Positions 45,201-52,307 of a stretch of DNA of 64,000 bases are shown here, piece by piece (position 1 is the first letter of the stretch; each line of letters begins with the position of its first letter). A model generated the notes under the pieces. That model saw only the letters and a list, made by a program, of their open reading frames with translations, had not been told where the DNA came from and made no database searches. This stretch comes from Xanthobacter flavus (lineage in GTDB: Bacteria > Pseudomonadota > Alphaproteobacteria > Rhizobiales > Xanthobacteraceae), in assembly GCF_017875275.1 (NCBI RefSeq), contig NZ_JAGGML010000001.1:4671001-4735000 (forward strand). The letters run 5' to 3'. Made by a program: the position numbers and the translations under genes.

Positions 45201-46509
45201 GCTCCGTGTCCGGCGCGCGCAGGATCACGTGCGCGTTGGTGCCGCCAAAACCATAGTTGGAAACGCCGGCGAACGGCGTCCGGGCCAGGTCGAGAGCCAC
45301 CTCTTCTCGCGCCGGCATGAGGTTGAGTGCGGCGAAATCGATGTAGGGGCTCATCTCGTCGAGATAGAGCGTGCGCGGGAGGCGGGCTTCTGCGAGGGCC
45401 ATGCCCGCCTTGACCAGTCCCGCGAGGCCCGAAACGCATTCGAGATGGCCGATATTGGACTTCACCGAGCCCACGGGTAGCAGCGTCGAGCGGCCCCTGC
45501 CAAGCGCGGAGCCAATGGCGCTCGCCTCGATGGGGTCGCCCACCGGCGTGCCGGTGCCGTGCGCCTCGACAAATGCGAGCTGGTCCGCCTTGATGCCGAG
45601 CCGCTGGTAGAGCGCGGACATGAGGGCCGCCTGGCCCTCCGCGGACGGCAGCGAAATGCCGGAGGTGCGACCGTCCGAATTGGCAGCGGCGCCGACGATC
45701 CCGGTGCGAATCCGCTGGCCGGCCGCGCGGGCATCCGTCGCGCGGCGCAGGACGATGGCGATGGCCCCTTCCGATCGCACGTAGCCGTCTGCGCCCGCGG
45801 AGAAGGGGCGGCAGCGACCTGTCGGCGACAGCATCGAGGCGCGCGAGAAGCCGATGAAGGGGGTCGGCGACAGAAGCAGGTTGACGCCCGCGACGACTGC
45901 GGTGTCGATCAATCCCGCATCGAGCGCGGCAGCGGCCTGGACCAGCGCTACGAAGGACGACGAGCAAGCGGAGTCCACCGTGAAGCTCGGGCCGCGCCAG
46001 TCGAAGATGTAGGAGATCCGGTTCGAGATGATCGACAGGGAATTCCCCGTCATGAAATGGCTCTCGATGGCGGCAGGGTCGCCCGCAGCGCCGGACTGGT
46101 AGTCCACGTTCGAAGCGCCGACATAAACGCCGATATCTTGCCCCGCCGTGCGCGAGGGTGGCAGGCCGGCATCCTCCAGCGCTTCGAACACCACCTCCAG
46201 CAGCAGCCGTTGCTGCGGGTCGATTTGCTGCGCCTCGCGCGGCGAAATGCCGAACACCGCTGGATCGAAGCCGAAGGGGTCCTCAAGATAGCCGCCCGCG
46301 AAGGTGTAGCTGAACCCCGGCTCGGAGCGGCGCGGGTGCAGCGCGCGCTCGATGGGCCAGCGCCCGATCGGAAAGTCGCGGACGGATGACTGCCCGGACT
46401 TCAGGAGACGCCACAGCGCATCCGTATTCGCAGCGCCAGGCAGGCGCAGAGCCTGTCCAATGACCGCAAGATCAAAGCCACCCTGACTGGAAATAATCTC
46501 AGAACGCAA
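39205..46509 (-). CDS. rkpA: Type I modular polyketide/fatty-acid synthase, RkpA-like
   Basis: A 2434-residue iterative-type synthase (numbered from the chosen start). Ketosynthase 13-440 has Cys182, His317 and His355 (DSACSSS, EAHGTGTP, SNIGHLE). The acyltransferase is at about 530-830 with Ser624 (GHSVGE) and a YPFH specificity motif. The dehydratase, about 900-1170, has His931 in HRVDGEAVVP. A middle region, about 1205-1670, looks like a degenerate methyltransferase plus structural ketoreductase. Enoylreductase is at 1680-2005 (HGAAGGVGLAA), ketoreductase at 2025-2220 (Tyr2174) and the carrier at 2300-2380 (Ser2339, GMDSLMAL). No thioesterase. I prefer the TTG at 46509, with GGGAG upstream, over a GTG at 46566 without one. 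Resembles S. meliloti RkpA of K-antigen synthesis. Confidence 0.93.
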   Translation of the reverse strand: MRSEIISSQGGFDLAVIGQALRLPGAANTDALWRLLKSGQSSVRDFPIGRWPIERALHPRRSEPGFSYTFAGGYLEDPFGFDPAVFGISPREAQQIDPQQRLLLEVVFEALEDAGLPPSRTAGQDIGVYVGASNVDYQSGAAGDPAAIESHFMTGNSLSIISNRISYIFDWRGPSFTVDSACSSSFVALVQAAAALDAGLIDTAVVAGVNLLLSPTPFIGFSRASMLSPTGRCRPFSAGADGYVRSEGAIAIVLRRATDARAAGQRIRTGIVGAAANSDGRTSGISLPSAEGQAALMSALYQRLGIKADQLAFVEAHGTGTPVGDPIEASAIGSALGRGRSTLLPVGSVKSNIGHLECVSGLAGLVKAGMALAEARLPRTLYLDEMSPYIDFAALNLMPAREEVALDLARTPFAGVSNYGFGGTNAHVILRAPDTEPQPQTASDSRLLLLSARSQAALRGLAAGYAERIEAGDVSPATIASAAFHQRERMDLRLALPVGDARDMAAALRGFAREEAVPSVATGKVQVRPGKTVFVYSGNGAQWVGMGRTALVRNPAFRAAFTAIDALYRDVGGWSLAEALEAPDLATRLGRTSVAQPLLFAIQASLTAALEAEGVVPDVVLGHSVGEVAAALASGALDLEQAVHLIHHRSQRQESVAGLGRMIALAAGPAQADAFVAGLAAPGLVVAAYNGPGSVTLSGPETSIALAEKAARLQRIASVALDIAYPFHSGLLDGAEQAIREDLAGLAPRETRATFVSSVTGSVLAGPALDAEYWWHNIRLPVRFAAAVEAAGALGGTHFVEIGARPILVGPTGDTLREAGVTAECLGSLSERDDQADGDPVHALVARLAARGLEPEAERSFGAPPPPLSLPHYAWDRQHYVLPTTSEAIGLYGRLNDAPAPHPLLGLKVSEGVPEWHAWVDAEIVPYLGDHRVDGEAVVPGAALAEMMLSVGRAELGEGPLELSDFDILRPLALAEGSMREVSTRFEATTRTCEIWSRHRLAGGAFVLHATGRLSLAVGEAARQPGPVPSDAWQVSEDEVYAAAMRCGLDYGPSFRRVRRVVRDADSGIAQIAPGRPPLGAYQDRLLIDPTALDAALHMLFLDADVVEGETRTHLPVRFGALRVWQPGAAVTRSIMRRKRKNRFTAVVDLTLLAADDSVVAEVADLVLREVVLSQRPDEERQFHVDIEPVRMDAATPPGRAIEVRPEASDAALLLRAFVRSFAYECASQADTGLLLRASEGCSAVLMGYLAACGLAEHSETGWHLKEAAPPPSQLIFRSLAERFPQANAEIRLAAHLVASLPASLSEGGSDLPAHLAEQFETESVSAAATLGTLRDAIEARIAACAPRPIQIVAGSRPGAALIALLLPFARDGRAQVTIFGANAVECERLASMPGMDAFSVVDGAAPDAAVPPIDLVLGLADTTADVNVLERVAPRCPGAQVTVAIPAFDAALDLLLGAPDPEAAAARQRPAPELVEDALRRAGAVDAIRSDGSGTVLLTASIAPAPPPEVSAPVWVVGDRAPTFALALASAADRVIGGTPPEPETGLRALVLPMVFDAEATPRDALASALLDLKAQIAWAAAADTRLWVITAQGRQQPGEVLDPLAVAVSAFVRVAMNETPGLDLRLIDVGTLDAAAARRVRRIIDAPGLETERVSRPTGEYAVRVRRGPAHAAISIDEAHRTRLHVGRQGALGAMEWRAEPRIAPEEGQIEIEVAATGLNFRDVMLALGALDDDILGPGLTGASLGFEMAGTVTRVGPGVTDHAVGDRVMGFAPDAFSSHVTVPAWFAFRVPETLALEAAAAVPVVFATAWYALIDRARLTAGETVLVHGAAGGVGLAAVGIALARGARVIATAGTPEKAALLKELGVEAVYNSRDLAFARDIARDHGKVDVVLNSLAGDAMAASLKLVKPFGRFIELGKRDFLSNTTVGLRPFARNISYFGVDLDQLLAHDKARATALMAEIGEAFASGSLQPIPYRIMEGSATEDAFRQMQAARHVGKIVVRPPRSGRVVSNTRETPALRTGVHLVLGGNGGFGLETALWLAAQTAGTVAIASRSGVRAAGDLARIEAARAAGARIVVAQADARDPAALEALVERLVADHGPLSSVIHTAMVLRDGAIPNLDAESLDAVLAPKVDGVLALDRITERHPVDHFIVYSSASAMIGSPGQGAYVAANAFLEGVVRNRRARGLPGLAVAWGAISDAGVIAKDQDLGQRLTRATGVAGIASAEALGFLGRLMAQGDAADVVNVYAQVNRTAIASQLPVLRTPTFPRLFSTTADGAAGSGEDLMEQLAGLGDVEARALMRDVLGREVAGILRLAPEAVTGTAALSELGMDSLMALELRLTLEKKFGFELPLLSIGSGRTLDDLAAVALSSLRTPESAPPAESAPAVVLAPEQAALAARHGIDIDAKSIEALTEMAAGSRDARGTAS

Positions 46510-46576
46510 CCCTGTCGTCTCCCGCTGTGCTTTTCGGGTCCGCGCCCGACAATGCCGCCATTGCACTTTCGCGCGG

Positions 46577-47860
46577 TCAGACGCGGCCCGAAATCACCCG
46601 GGGTGGTTCGGACGCCCGACGCGGCGTGTCGTCGAGAGCCCATTCGAGATACTGCCGCGCCGCAGTTGCGACGGGAACCGGTGGCCGCAGGCTTTGAACA
46701 AGACGATCCCAGCGGTCCGGGTCGGTGGCGGCAAGAAGGCTTTCGCCCCAGTCCGTCACGTTCCCCACGCCGACATGAAGTCCGTCCACACCGTCGCGCA
46801 CATGCTCCGCCATGCCACCGATGTTCGAGCACAGGATGGGTCGGCCGAAACGCCGCGCCTCCTGAATCACAACCGGCGAATTCTCCCACCACACCGACGG
46901 CATCACAACCCAGTCGATGCGCGACAATCGCCGTTCAAGATCATCGCGATGATAGGCGCCGGGCCAGTGCAGCACGCCCTCCTTCATCAGCGGCTGGCGC
47001 AGCGCCTCGATGCGGTCGCGAAAGGCGTCCGACTGCTTCTCGAGGTTGGCTCCGTGAATTTCCACATGCAGCTCGCGCCGCTGGGCGCGGCTGAGGTTGG
47101 CGAGGGCAGAGAGGAGCACGTCCACGCCCTTGAATGGCGTCACCTGGCCGAAAAAAGCGAAGCGGTTGCGCCTTTCGTTGTCGGTCAGCGGACGCGGCGG
47201 CAGGCGCTTGCCGGATGGCTGGCCGTTCTCGATCACCGCGATGCGCTCTGGCGCAATGCCCCAGTCGATATAGCGCTGGCGCAGGAATTCCGAGGGAGCA
47301 ATGAACCGGTCCACCATGTCGAAGTGCCGGCTGATGAAATGCTTGCGCAGCCAGAAGTCTTCTTCACTGCGCTCGGGAAAGCAGACCGAGCAGGATTCGG
47401 CGGAGGCATTGAAGCAAAGCTCGGTGGTTCCGGGCTTCACCATCTGTCCATTATTGTTGCAGATGGCCTGGAATTCATGAAGCGTCAGGATGATCCGCGT
47501 GTCCGGACAGATGCGGCGGAGTTCCCGCAGCATTTCCAGGCCCATATGGGCATAGTGGTGGACGAACACCACGTCAGGCTTGAGCCGCTCGATAAAGTTC
47601 CGGAACGGACCGGTCACGGCCTGAGGCTGGGACGAGCGGAAAGTGAACCAGTCCCCCATGCCTGTGCGCCAGAGGTATTCGTCCTCGCGCAGCATGGTCA
47701 CGAGGCCGGTGGCAGTGCCGCCGTGGCGGGCGAGAAGTGCGACCCGCCGCACGGCGCCGCTCTCGCGCAGGGCCGTAAACAATTGATGCGCCGCGACTTC
47801 CGCGCCGCCGGCGCTGAAATCAAGATGGCCGTGAGCGATAATGAGGGCTGTGCCGATCAT
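46577..47860 (-). CDS. Glycosyltransferase family 4
   Basis: A 427-residue GT-B enzyme starting LIIAHGHLDFSAGGAEVAAHQL, with TLHEFQAICNNNGQMVKPG, a cysteine pair region (LCFNASAESCSVCF), FFGQVTPFKGVDVLLSAL and the final VMPSVWWENSPVVIQEA with the EX7E glutamates. Its ATG overlaps the upstream gene's stop by 4 bases, and the PKS start follows within about 70 bases, so it belongs to the same minus-strand operon. Base composition is lower in GC than its flanks. Its sugar is unknown. Confidence 0.88.
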   Translation of the reverse strand: MIGTALIIAHGHLDFSAGGAEVAAHQLFTALRESGAVRRVALLARHGGTATGLVTMLREDEYLWRTGMGDWFTFRSSQPQAVTGPFRNFIERLKPDVVFVHHYAHMGLEMLRELRRICPDTRIILTLHEFQAICNNNGQMVKPGTTELCFNASAESCSVCFPERSEEDFWLRKHFISRHFDMVDRFIAPSEFLRQRYIDWGIAPERIAVIENGQPSGKRLPPRPLTDNERRNRFAFFGQVTPFKGVDVLLSALANLSRAQRRELHVEIHGANLEKQSDAFRDRIEALRQPLMKEGVLHWPGAYHRDDLERRLSRIDWVVMPSVWWENSPVVIQEARRFGRPILCSNIGGMAEHVRDGVDGLHVGVGNVTDWGESLLAATDPDRWDRLVQSLRPPVPVATAARQYLEWALDDTPRRASEPPRVISGRV

Positions 47861-49776
47861 GCCGCGGCTCCCGCATCGGTGACCGAGTGGCGCTCGATGG
47901 CAGGGCGCCAGCGTTCCTGATGGAGCCAGGCGTTGAATAGCATCACCCGCATGCGGAAATCACCCGAACCCTGGAGGCCGAAGGACTGGCGCTCGAGATG
48001 CGTCAGCGCGATGTCCGGGCACACACCGACAGAGCGGCCGGCCGCCTGCATCTTCAGACACAGGTCGGAATCTTCAAAGTCTCCAATGAGATAGTCTTCG
48101 CTGAAGCCACCGAGCGCGGCCACTTCCGCGCGGTCGCCGAGGAGGCAGGCGCCGGTGGCGGCGGGCCAGGGCACGATTTGTCCCGCCGTGGCGCTCAACG
48201 GAGGCAGGCCCTTGCCCGGATGCTGATTCAGCCAGACCCCGTATTTCCCGTTATATTCGAAGACCATACCGTCATGCTGGACGCCGCCCGAGGGAAACAG
48301 CAGGCGGGTGCCGAGGAGGCCGTAGTCCGAGTGGTCGTCAAGGCGCCGGCTCAGGTCCTCGAGCCAGCCGGAACGCGTTGGAATGACGTCCGAATTCAGG
48401 AAAAGCACCTGCCGTCCCTGCGCCTGCGAGAGGCCCAGATTGCTCGCGCCGGAGAAGCCGCGATTGCGTCCACCCCATACCAGGGTAAGGGGAACGCCGT
48501 AGAGCTGCCACCAGGTGTCCAGATTAGCGAAGACGGGCGCGCGGATGGTCGGGTCATCGACCACGTAGATCACCTCGCAACGCTTGCGAATAAAGGGATC
48601 TTCGGCGAATTCCAGCAACTGGTGGTCGACGAAATCGTAGCGCCCGTAGAGTGGCACCACGATCGACACCTCGGGCTGAGCAGGCACGATTCCAGCACGT
48701 TCCACCCAGGTATTCTTGGGGTGTTCGATGCGGTTTATGAGGGTTTTCAGCACCGCTCCGTCATGCCGGCTGAAACGTGCCGCCATCCGTTCGGGCGGGA
48801 CCGGAAAGGAGAACGCCCAGCGGGCATACCCGACCGCGTCACGCGGGGCGGGCTCGACGTCCCGCTCGTGGGCGAGGACGAGGGTGTCGCCGTGGCGGGC
48901 GATGAGGCGGGCGCGGCAGCCGAAGCCGGCGGGCAGGGCCTGGAGGAAGCCGGCGTCGGCGCAGGCGGCGCCGTAGTCCGCGGCGAAGGCGTTGAAGATG
49001 TCCGGGCGGTTCCAGCGCTCGGGCGCCTCCAGCGGCTGGCACAGGCCGTTCTCGTCGATCAGGAAGAAGGGGCCCTCTCCCAGCGTCCAGCCGACGCAGA
49101 GACCGCCGGCGCCGGGCACCGACTTCAGGATCTCCATGTGACCCTGAGGGGCGCCGGGCTCGGTGGAGGGGATGGCGGATCGGACGACGGCGGCAAGGTG
49201 CTTCGGCAGGTCGTAGACGACGTCCACCAGCGGCGCCCGGGCCACGGCGTATTCGGCAACGATGCGGCCGAGGTCGCGCTCGCAGCCATCGGCCGGGAAG
49301 GCGGTGATCTCACCGCAGCGGTTGTGCTTGCCGGCGCTGGCGACGACGCGGGCGGAGTGGCCGGCCGGCAGGCGATAGGCGAGGAGCAGGCCGTCCACCC
49401 GCGCCGGAAATCCGTAGGCGGCGGAGACGTCGGGGCGGGCAACCTGCACGCGCAGCTTGGGTTCGATCACCCCCGCGTCGCTCTCCACACGGAGCGAAGC
49501 GTCGCCGCTGACCCAGCCGGTGATGACCAGCAGGTCACGGTCGCGGAACAGGCGGTCGAGACCCGCCCCGTCCGTCGGATGCTGGGCCTTGCCATCGAAG
49601 AGGGGCGACCAGATGGGACCTGTCTCAACGGCGGCGGAAGGGGGGGCAGCAGGCATGGGGTGGTCCGGGGGCGGACCCTGGTCGACCGGCGGCGCGTCCG
49701 CCTCGATTCGCGCCGCAGGAATCGCCCCAGCCGAAGCAACCTTGCCGCGCTGCAGCAGACTTGCGAGCCAGCCCAT
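47857..49776 (-). CDS. Glycosyltransferase family 2 with a long N-terminal region
   Basis: A 639-residue protein. The C-terminal half (about 365-620) is a GT2 domain of the rhamnosyl/galactofuranosyl type: PEVSIVVPLYGRYDF, VLFLNSDVIPTRSGW (the metal-binding Asp), WPAATGACLLGDR and GDFEDSDLCLKMQ. The N-terminal 340 residues (with LLVITGWVSGDASLRVESDAG) are not a family I can name. GC changes sharply at about 48.83 kb, where the two halves meet, so the gene looks like a fusion of a host-like 5' part with a transferred 3' part. I take the ATG at 49776 (AAGGGTG / GGAG upstream) over a TTG at 49842 with no site. Confidence 0.88.
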   Translation of the reverse strand: MGWLASLLQRGKVASAGAIPAARIEADAPPVDQGPPPDHPMPAAPPSAAVETGPIWSPLFDGKAQHPTDGAGLDRLFRDRDLLVITGWVSGDASLRVESDAGVIEPKLRVQVARPDVSAAYGFPARVDGLLLAYRLPAGHSARVVASAGKHNRCGEITAFPADGCERDLGRIVAEYAVARAPLVDVVYDLPKHLAAVVRSAIPSTEPGAPQGHMEILKSVPGAGGLCVGWTLGEGPFFLIDENGLCQPLEAPERWNRPDIFNAFAADYGAACADAGFLQALPAGFGCRARLIARHGDTLVLAHERDVEPAPRDAVGYARWAFSFPVPPERMAARFSRHDGAVLKTLINRIEHPKNTWVERAGIVPAQPEVSIVVPLYGRYDFVDHQLLEFAEDPFIRKRCEVIYVVDDPTIRAPVFANLDTWWQLYGVPLTLVWGGRNRGFSGASNLGLSQAQGRQVLFLNSDVIPTRSGWLEDLSRRLDDHSDYGLLGTRLLFPSGGVQHDGMVFEYNGKYGVWLNQHPGKGLPPLSATAGQIVPWPAATGACLLGDRAEVAALGGFSEDYLIGDFEDSDLCLKMQAAGRSVGVCPDIALTHLERQSFGLQGSGDFRMRVMLFNAWLHQERWRPAIERHSVTDAGAAA

Positions 49777-49938
49777 CACCCTTGCTCCGCCCTGCTTCAC
49801 CGCAACCGCCGCACGCTCAGGTTTGGGTGCCGAAAAGTTCAATTAACGTTCGGCTAGGGCGGTGTCAAATTCCTGCGGCGGTGCAGCACGGCGGTAGGTT
49901 GCTACATCGTTCTCGGTGTCCGGCGGAGCGATCAAGCG

Positions 49939-49950
49939 CCTATAAATAGG
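49939..49950. promoter_or_regulatory. AT-rich palindrome in the 49.8-50.0 kb gap
   Basis: cctat-aa-atagg is a 5-bp perfect palindrome inside a 209-base gap between two minus-strand genes. It is the most AT-rich word in that gap and could be part of a promoter for the operon running from 49776 downward. No clear -35 match is visible. Confidence 0.2.
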
Positions 49951-49985
49951 CCGGTTGGAACGTTTTCCCCTATCGAAGGGTAAGG

Positions 49986-51311
49986 CTATTGCATATCATG
50001 TAAGTACTGTTGACGTATTTGCTCGGCTGCGTTTCTGCGATCCTCGCGGACGGAGAAGATTGCGAGGCTGTCAACGCGCTCACGCAGGGTCAGAAACTCC
50101 TCGATCGGCCGGTACTGCGGGCGATCAAAATAGTCATGTATCATAATAGTTGTGTCGCTACCGTGCGAAAGCGCACAATCCGCCGCGACGGCAACGCGAA
50201 AGCGGCCGTCAATCAAGATCAGGTCGGCGCTCTTCTGTTTCGACGGCCAACCCACGTAATTTTCAATCAGGCGATCTGCCGGCATTTCAATCGGGAAACC
50301 CCACGGACCCGTCGGTCCCACATGAACATGCCTCAGATGCAGCCGGCCAGTGTCGATATAAGACCGCAGCGAGAAGCGATCGATGAGATCGCTGCAGAAA
50401 GTGAGATCGGTCTCGATCGACGTGACGGTCTGTACGCCCATCCGGCAGGCAAGAACGGTCGAACCCCCGGCTCCGAATTCAAGATAGTCGTTGGAGAGGG
50501 ATAGACGCGCCTTAAGCGCCTCGATCTCGGCCGGCGAGCCCTCGATATGCTCCTGAGGCCGGAAGTGAATCGCGTCGATCTGCGTCAAACGCTTGACGGG
50601 ATGCACAAACGCTGCGCGTGGAGGCGCACTGAAGGACTGCGGAACCACATTGAACTCTTCGATCAAAGTGAACTTCCGCCCCGAATTGCCGAGGTCGATG
50701 AGCTTCAGTCCCGCCTGCCGCGCGAGGGTCGGCATCAACGCCTCGTAGTGGCCCGACCAGCCCTCGCGCAATCGAGCCGCATAGAAGTCTGCAAATTGGC
50801 GCGGAAAGAAGATGAGGGGAAGGAACGCCGCCTGCTTTTCGTCGTCCGGCACGGTAAAGGAGCCGGTTGTCAGCGTCGGCCAGTAGACCCATGCGGCGTC
50901 CTGAGGCTGGGAACGCAGATAGCTGGCGCCAAAGGCCCCTGATGTGGCCAATTTACAGAATTCGCGCACTCGGTGCTGCGCAATGTCGGTTGGCCAAACA
51001 TCGAATTCGAGGCGGATGAAATGGCTATACTGCTCCAGACGGGACACGGCGGCGAGGAGCTTTAGGTCGCAATTTCCTGGAACGACGAAATCGCCCTTGC
51101 TGTGCGCGATGCCATCGAAAATATCTGAGCGCGACAGGATCAACGCACCGGGCAGATCGGGAGCCGTCGACTGCGTTGCGTCGAGGATCGGAACGACATC
51201 GGCAAAGCCCGAAAAAACTTCGGCGACCCGCTCCAAATTGGCTACCAGGAACTCGGGGTCAACCTGTGGGTGCGCGTCAAAAAGCACGCAAAGCCGCGCA
51301 TCACCGCTCAT
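49986..51311 (-). CDS. Two-domain protein: unknown N-half plus SAM-methyltransferase-like C-half
   Basis: A 441-residue soluble protein. Residues 1-245 (LCVLFDAHPQVDPEFLVANL and GALILSRSDIFDGIAHSKGD) look like a glycosyltransferase-type or other nucleotide-binding domain that I cannot place. The C-terminal part (about 280-435) starts with LEFGAGGSTVLACRMGVQTV, a class I SAM-binding motif with an acidic residue after the next strand (SIETDL), then LILIDGRF and IMIHDYFDRPQY. It may modify a capsule sugar. The start at 51311 has an ideal AAGGGGGGC site. Low GC suggests recent acquisition. Confidence 0.7.
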   Translation of the reverse strand: MSGDARLCVLFDAHPQVDPEFLVANLERVAEVFSGFADVVPILDATQSTAPDLPGALILSRSDIFDGIAHSKGDFVVPGNCDLKLLAAVSRLEQYSHFIRLEFDVWPTDIAQHRVREFCKLATSGAFGASYLRSQPQDAAWVYWPTLTTGSFTVPDDEKQAAFLPLIFFPRQFADFYAARLREGWSGHYEALMPTLARQAGLKLIDLGNSGRKFTLIEEFNVVPQSFSAPPRAAFVHPVKRLTQIDAIHFRPQEHIEGSPAEIEALKARLSLSNDYLEFGAGGSTVLACRMGVQTVTSIETDLTFCSDLIDRFSLRSYIDTGRLHLRHVHVGPTGPWGFPIEMPADRLIENYVGWPSKQKSADLILIDGRFRVAVAADCALSHGSDTTIMIHDYFDRPQYRPIEEFLTLRERVDSLAIFSVREDRRNAAEQIRQQYLHDMQ

Positions 51312-51427
51312 CCTGCCCCCCTTGATGTTTCTCGCCACGCTTTATGAATGAGCGTTGCCGGCTATGCAACCTTACGGAAGGTGGCGCTTGTGCCGCCCCC
51401 CAACTTTCTGTACGGCAGCAGACGTGA

Positions 51428-52282
51428 TCAGCACCGCGCCAACGATCGGACGAAGGTCTCGATCTCGGGAACATCGAGCGCAACTTTACGCAGCATCGGG
51501 GCGCCGCGCGCATCCAGCGAACTTATCTCATCAATGGATTGGAAAACATAAGGACGGGGATCGCGAGACCAGTCGGTGTGTACAAATGTCCGGCTTTCGG
51601 CGAGACTTCCGAGCACTGTGTGGATGTATTGTTCTTCGGGAATTGCTGAAAATTCAAAACTTTCGCGAACATGGTCGTTCGCATGGTAGTGCAACAGGAA
51701 CTTGTCGATCTGCGCCCGCGACAGACACCACCATGTGCCACCGCCGAACATCAGCTCGATGTTCGCCTTTCCTCTCTGTTGCAACGCTTCGAGACGCTTT
51801 AGGCTGGCGAGCTCATGCGTCGTCCATCTCCGATCCAGCGGGGGGACGTGCCGAGGGTTGGTGGCTAGCGAATCGAAGAAATAAAAGCCCCGATATCTCG
51901 CGATCCATTCCTCATTTGTGGAACGATAGGTCTGTATCCATTCTGTCGGTTCCGACATGCACCTCAAGAACTCGGAGCGTCCGACCAGTGGGATGGTATC
52001 TTCGGTGATGAAGGCAATGCGGTCGTAGTTCTTTGCCCGCAGGGCCTGCTCGATCGTGGTCACGCAGGCGCGGATCGTATTGAATCCTCCCCAGAAGATG
52101 GGGAAACGGCGCTCAGCGAGGCGGATGTTCGCGTGGGTGGCCGCAGCATGGCTGTAAGGCGAAATATCTGATTTTGCATCAATGTGAATGTAGAAATCTG
52201 CCCAATCAGCAAAATAATCGGCGAGGAGTGCGGCTCCGGTCGCGCTTTTTAAATATCCAAGGCAAATAATTGCGATTTCCAT
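51428..52282 (-). CDS. Core-2/I-branching-like beta-1,6-N-acetylglucosaminyltransferase (GT14)
   Basis: This 284-residue enzyme matches the GT14 family, which makes branches on glycans in animals and is found in some bacterial surface polysaccharide loci. Visible marks: an N-terminal IICLGYLKSA start, FYIHIDAKSD, a conserved RIAFITEDTIPLVG, FGGGTWWCLSRAQIDKF and PEEQYIHTVLG. It is likely to transfer GlcNAc or xylose; bacterial members are poorly studied. It lies in the low-GC block and has a weak ribosome-binding site. The next gene downstream is the two-domain methyltransferase-like protein. Confidence 0.82.
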   Translation of the reverse strand: MEIAIICLGYLKSATGAALLADYFADWADFYIHIDAKSDISPYSHAAATHANIRLAERRFPIFWGGFNTIRACVTTIEQALRAKNYDRIAFITEDTIPLVGRSEFLRCMSEPTEWIQTYRSTNEEWIARYRGFYFFDSLATNPRHVPPLDRRWTTHELASLKRLEALQQRGKANIELMFGGGTWWCLSRAQIDKFLLHYHANDHVRESFEFSAIPEEQYIHTVLGSLAESRTFVHTDWSRDPRPYVFQSIDEISSLDARGAPMLRKVALDVPEIETFVRSLARC

Positions 52283-52307
52283 TGTTCTTATCTCGCATCT
52301 ATATTTT

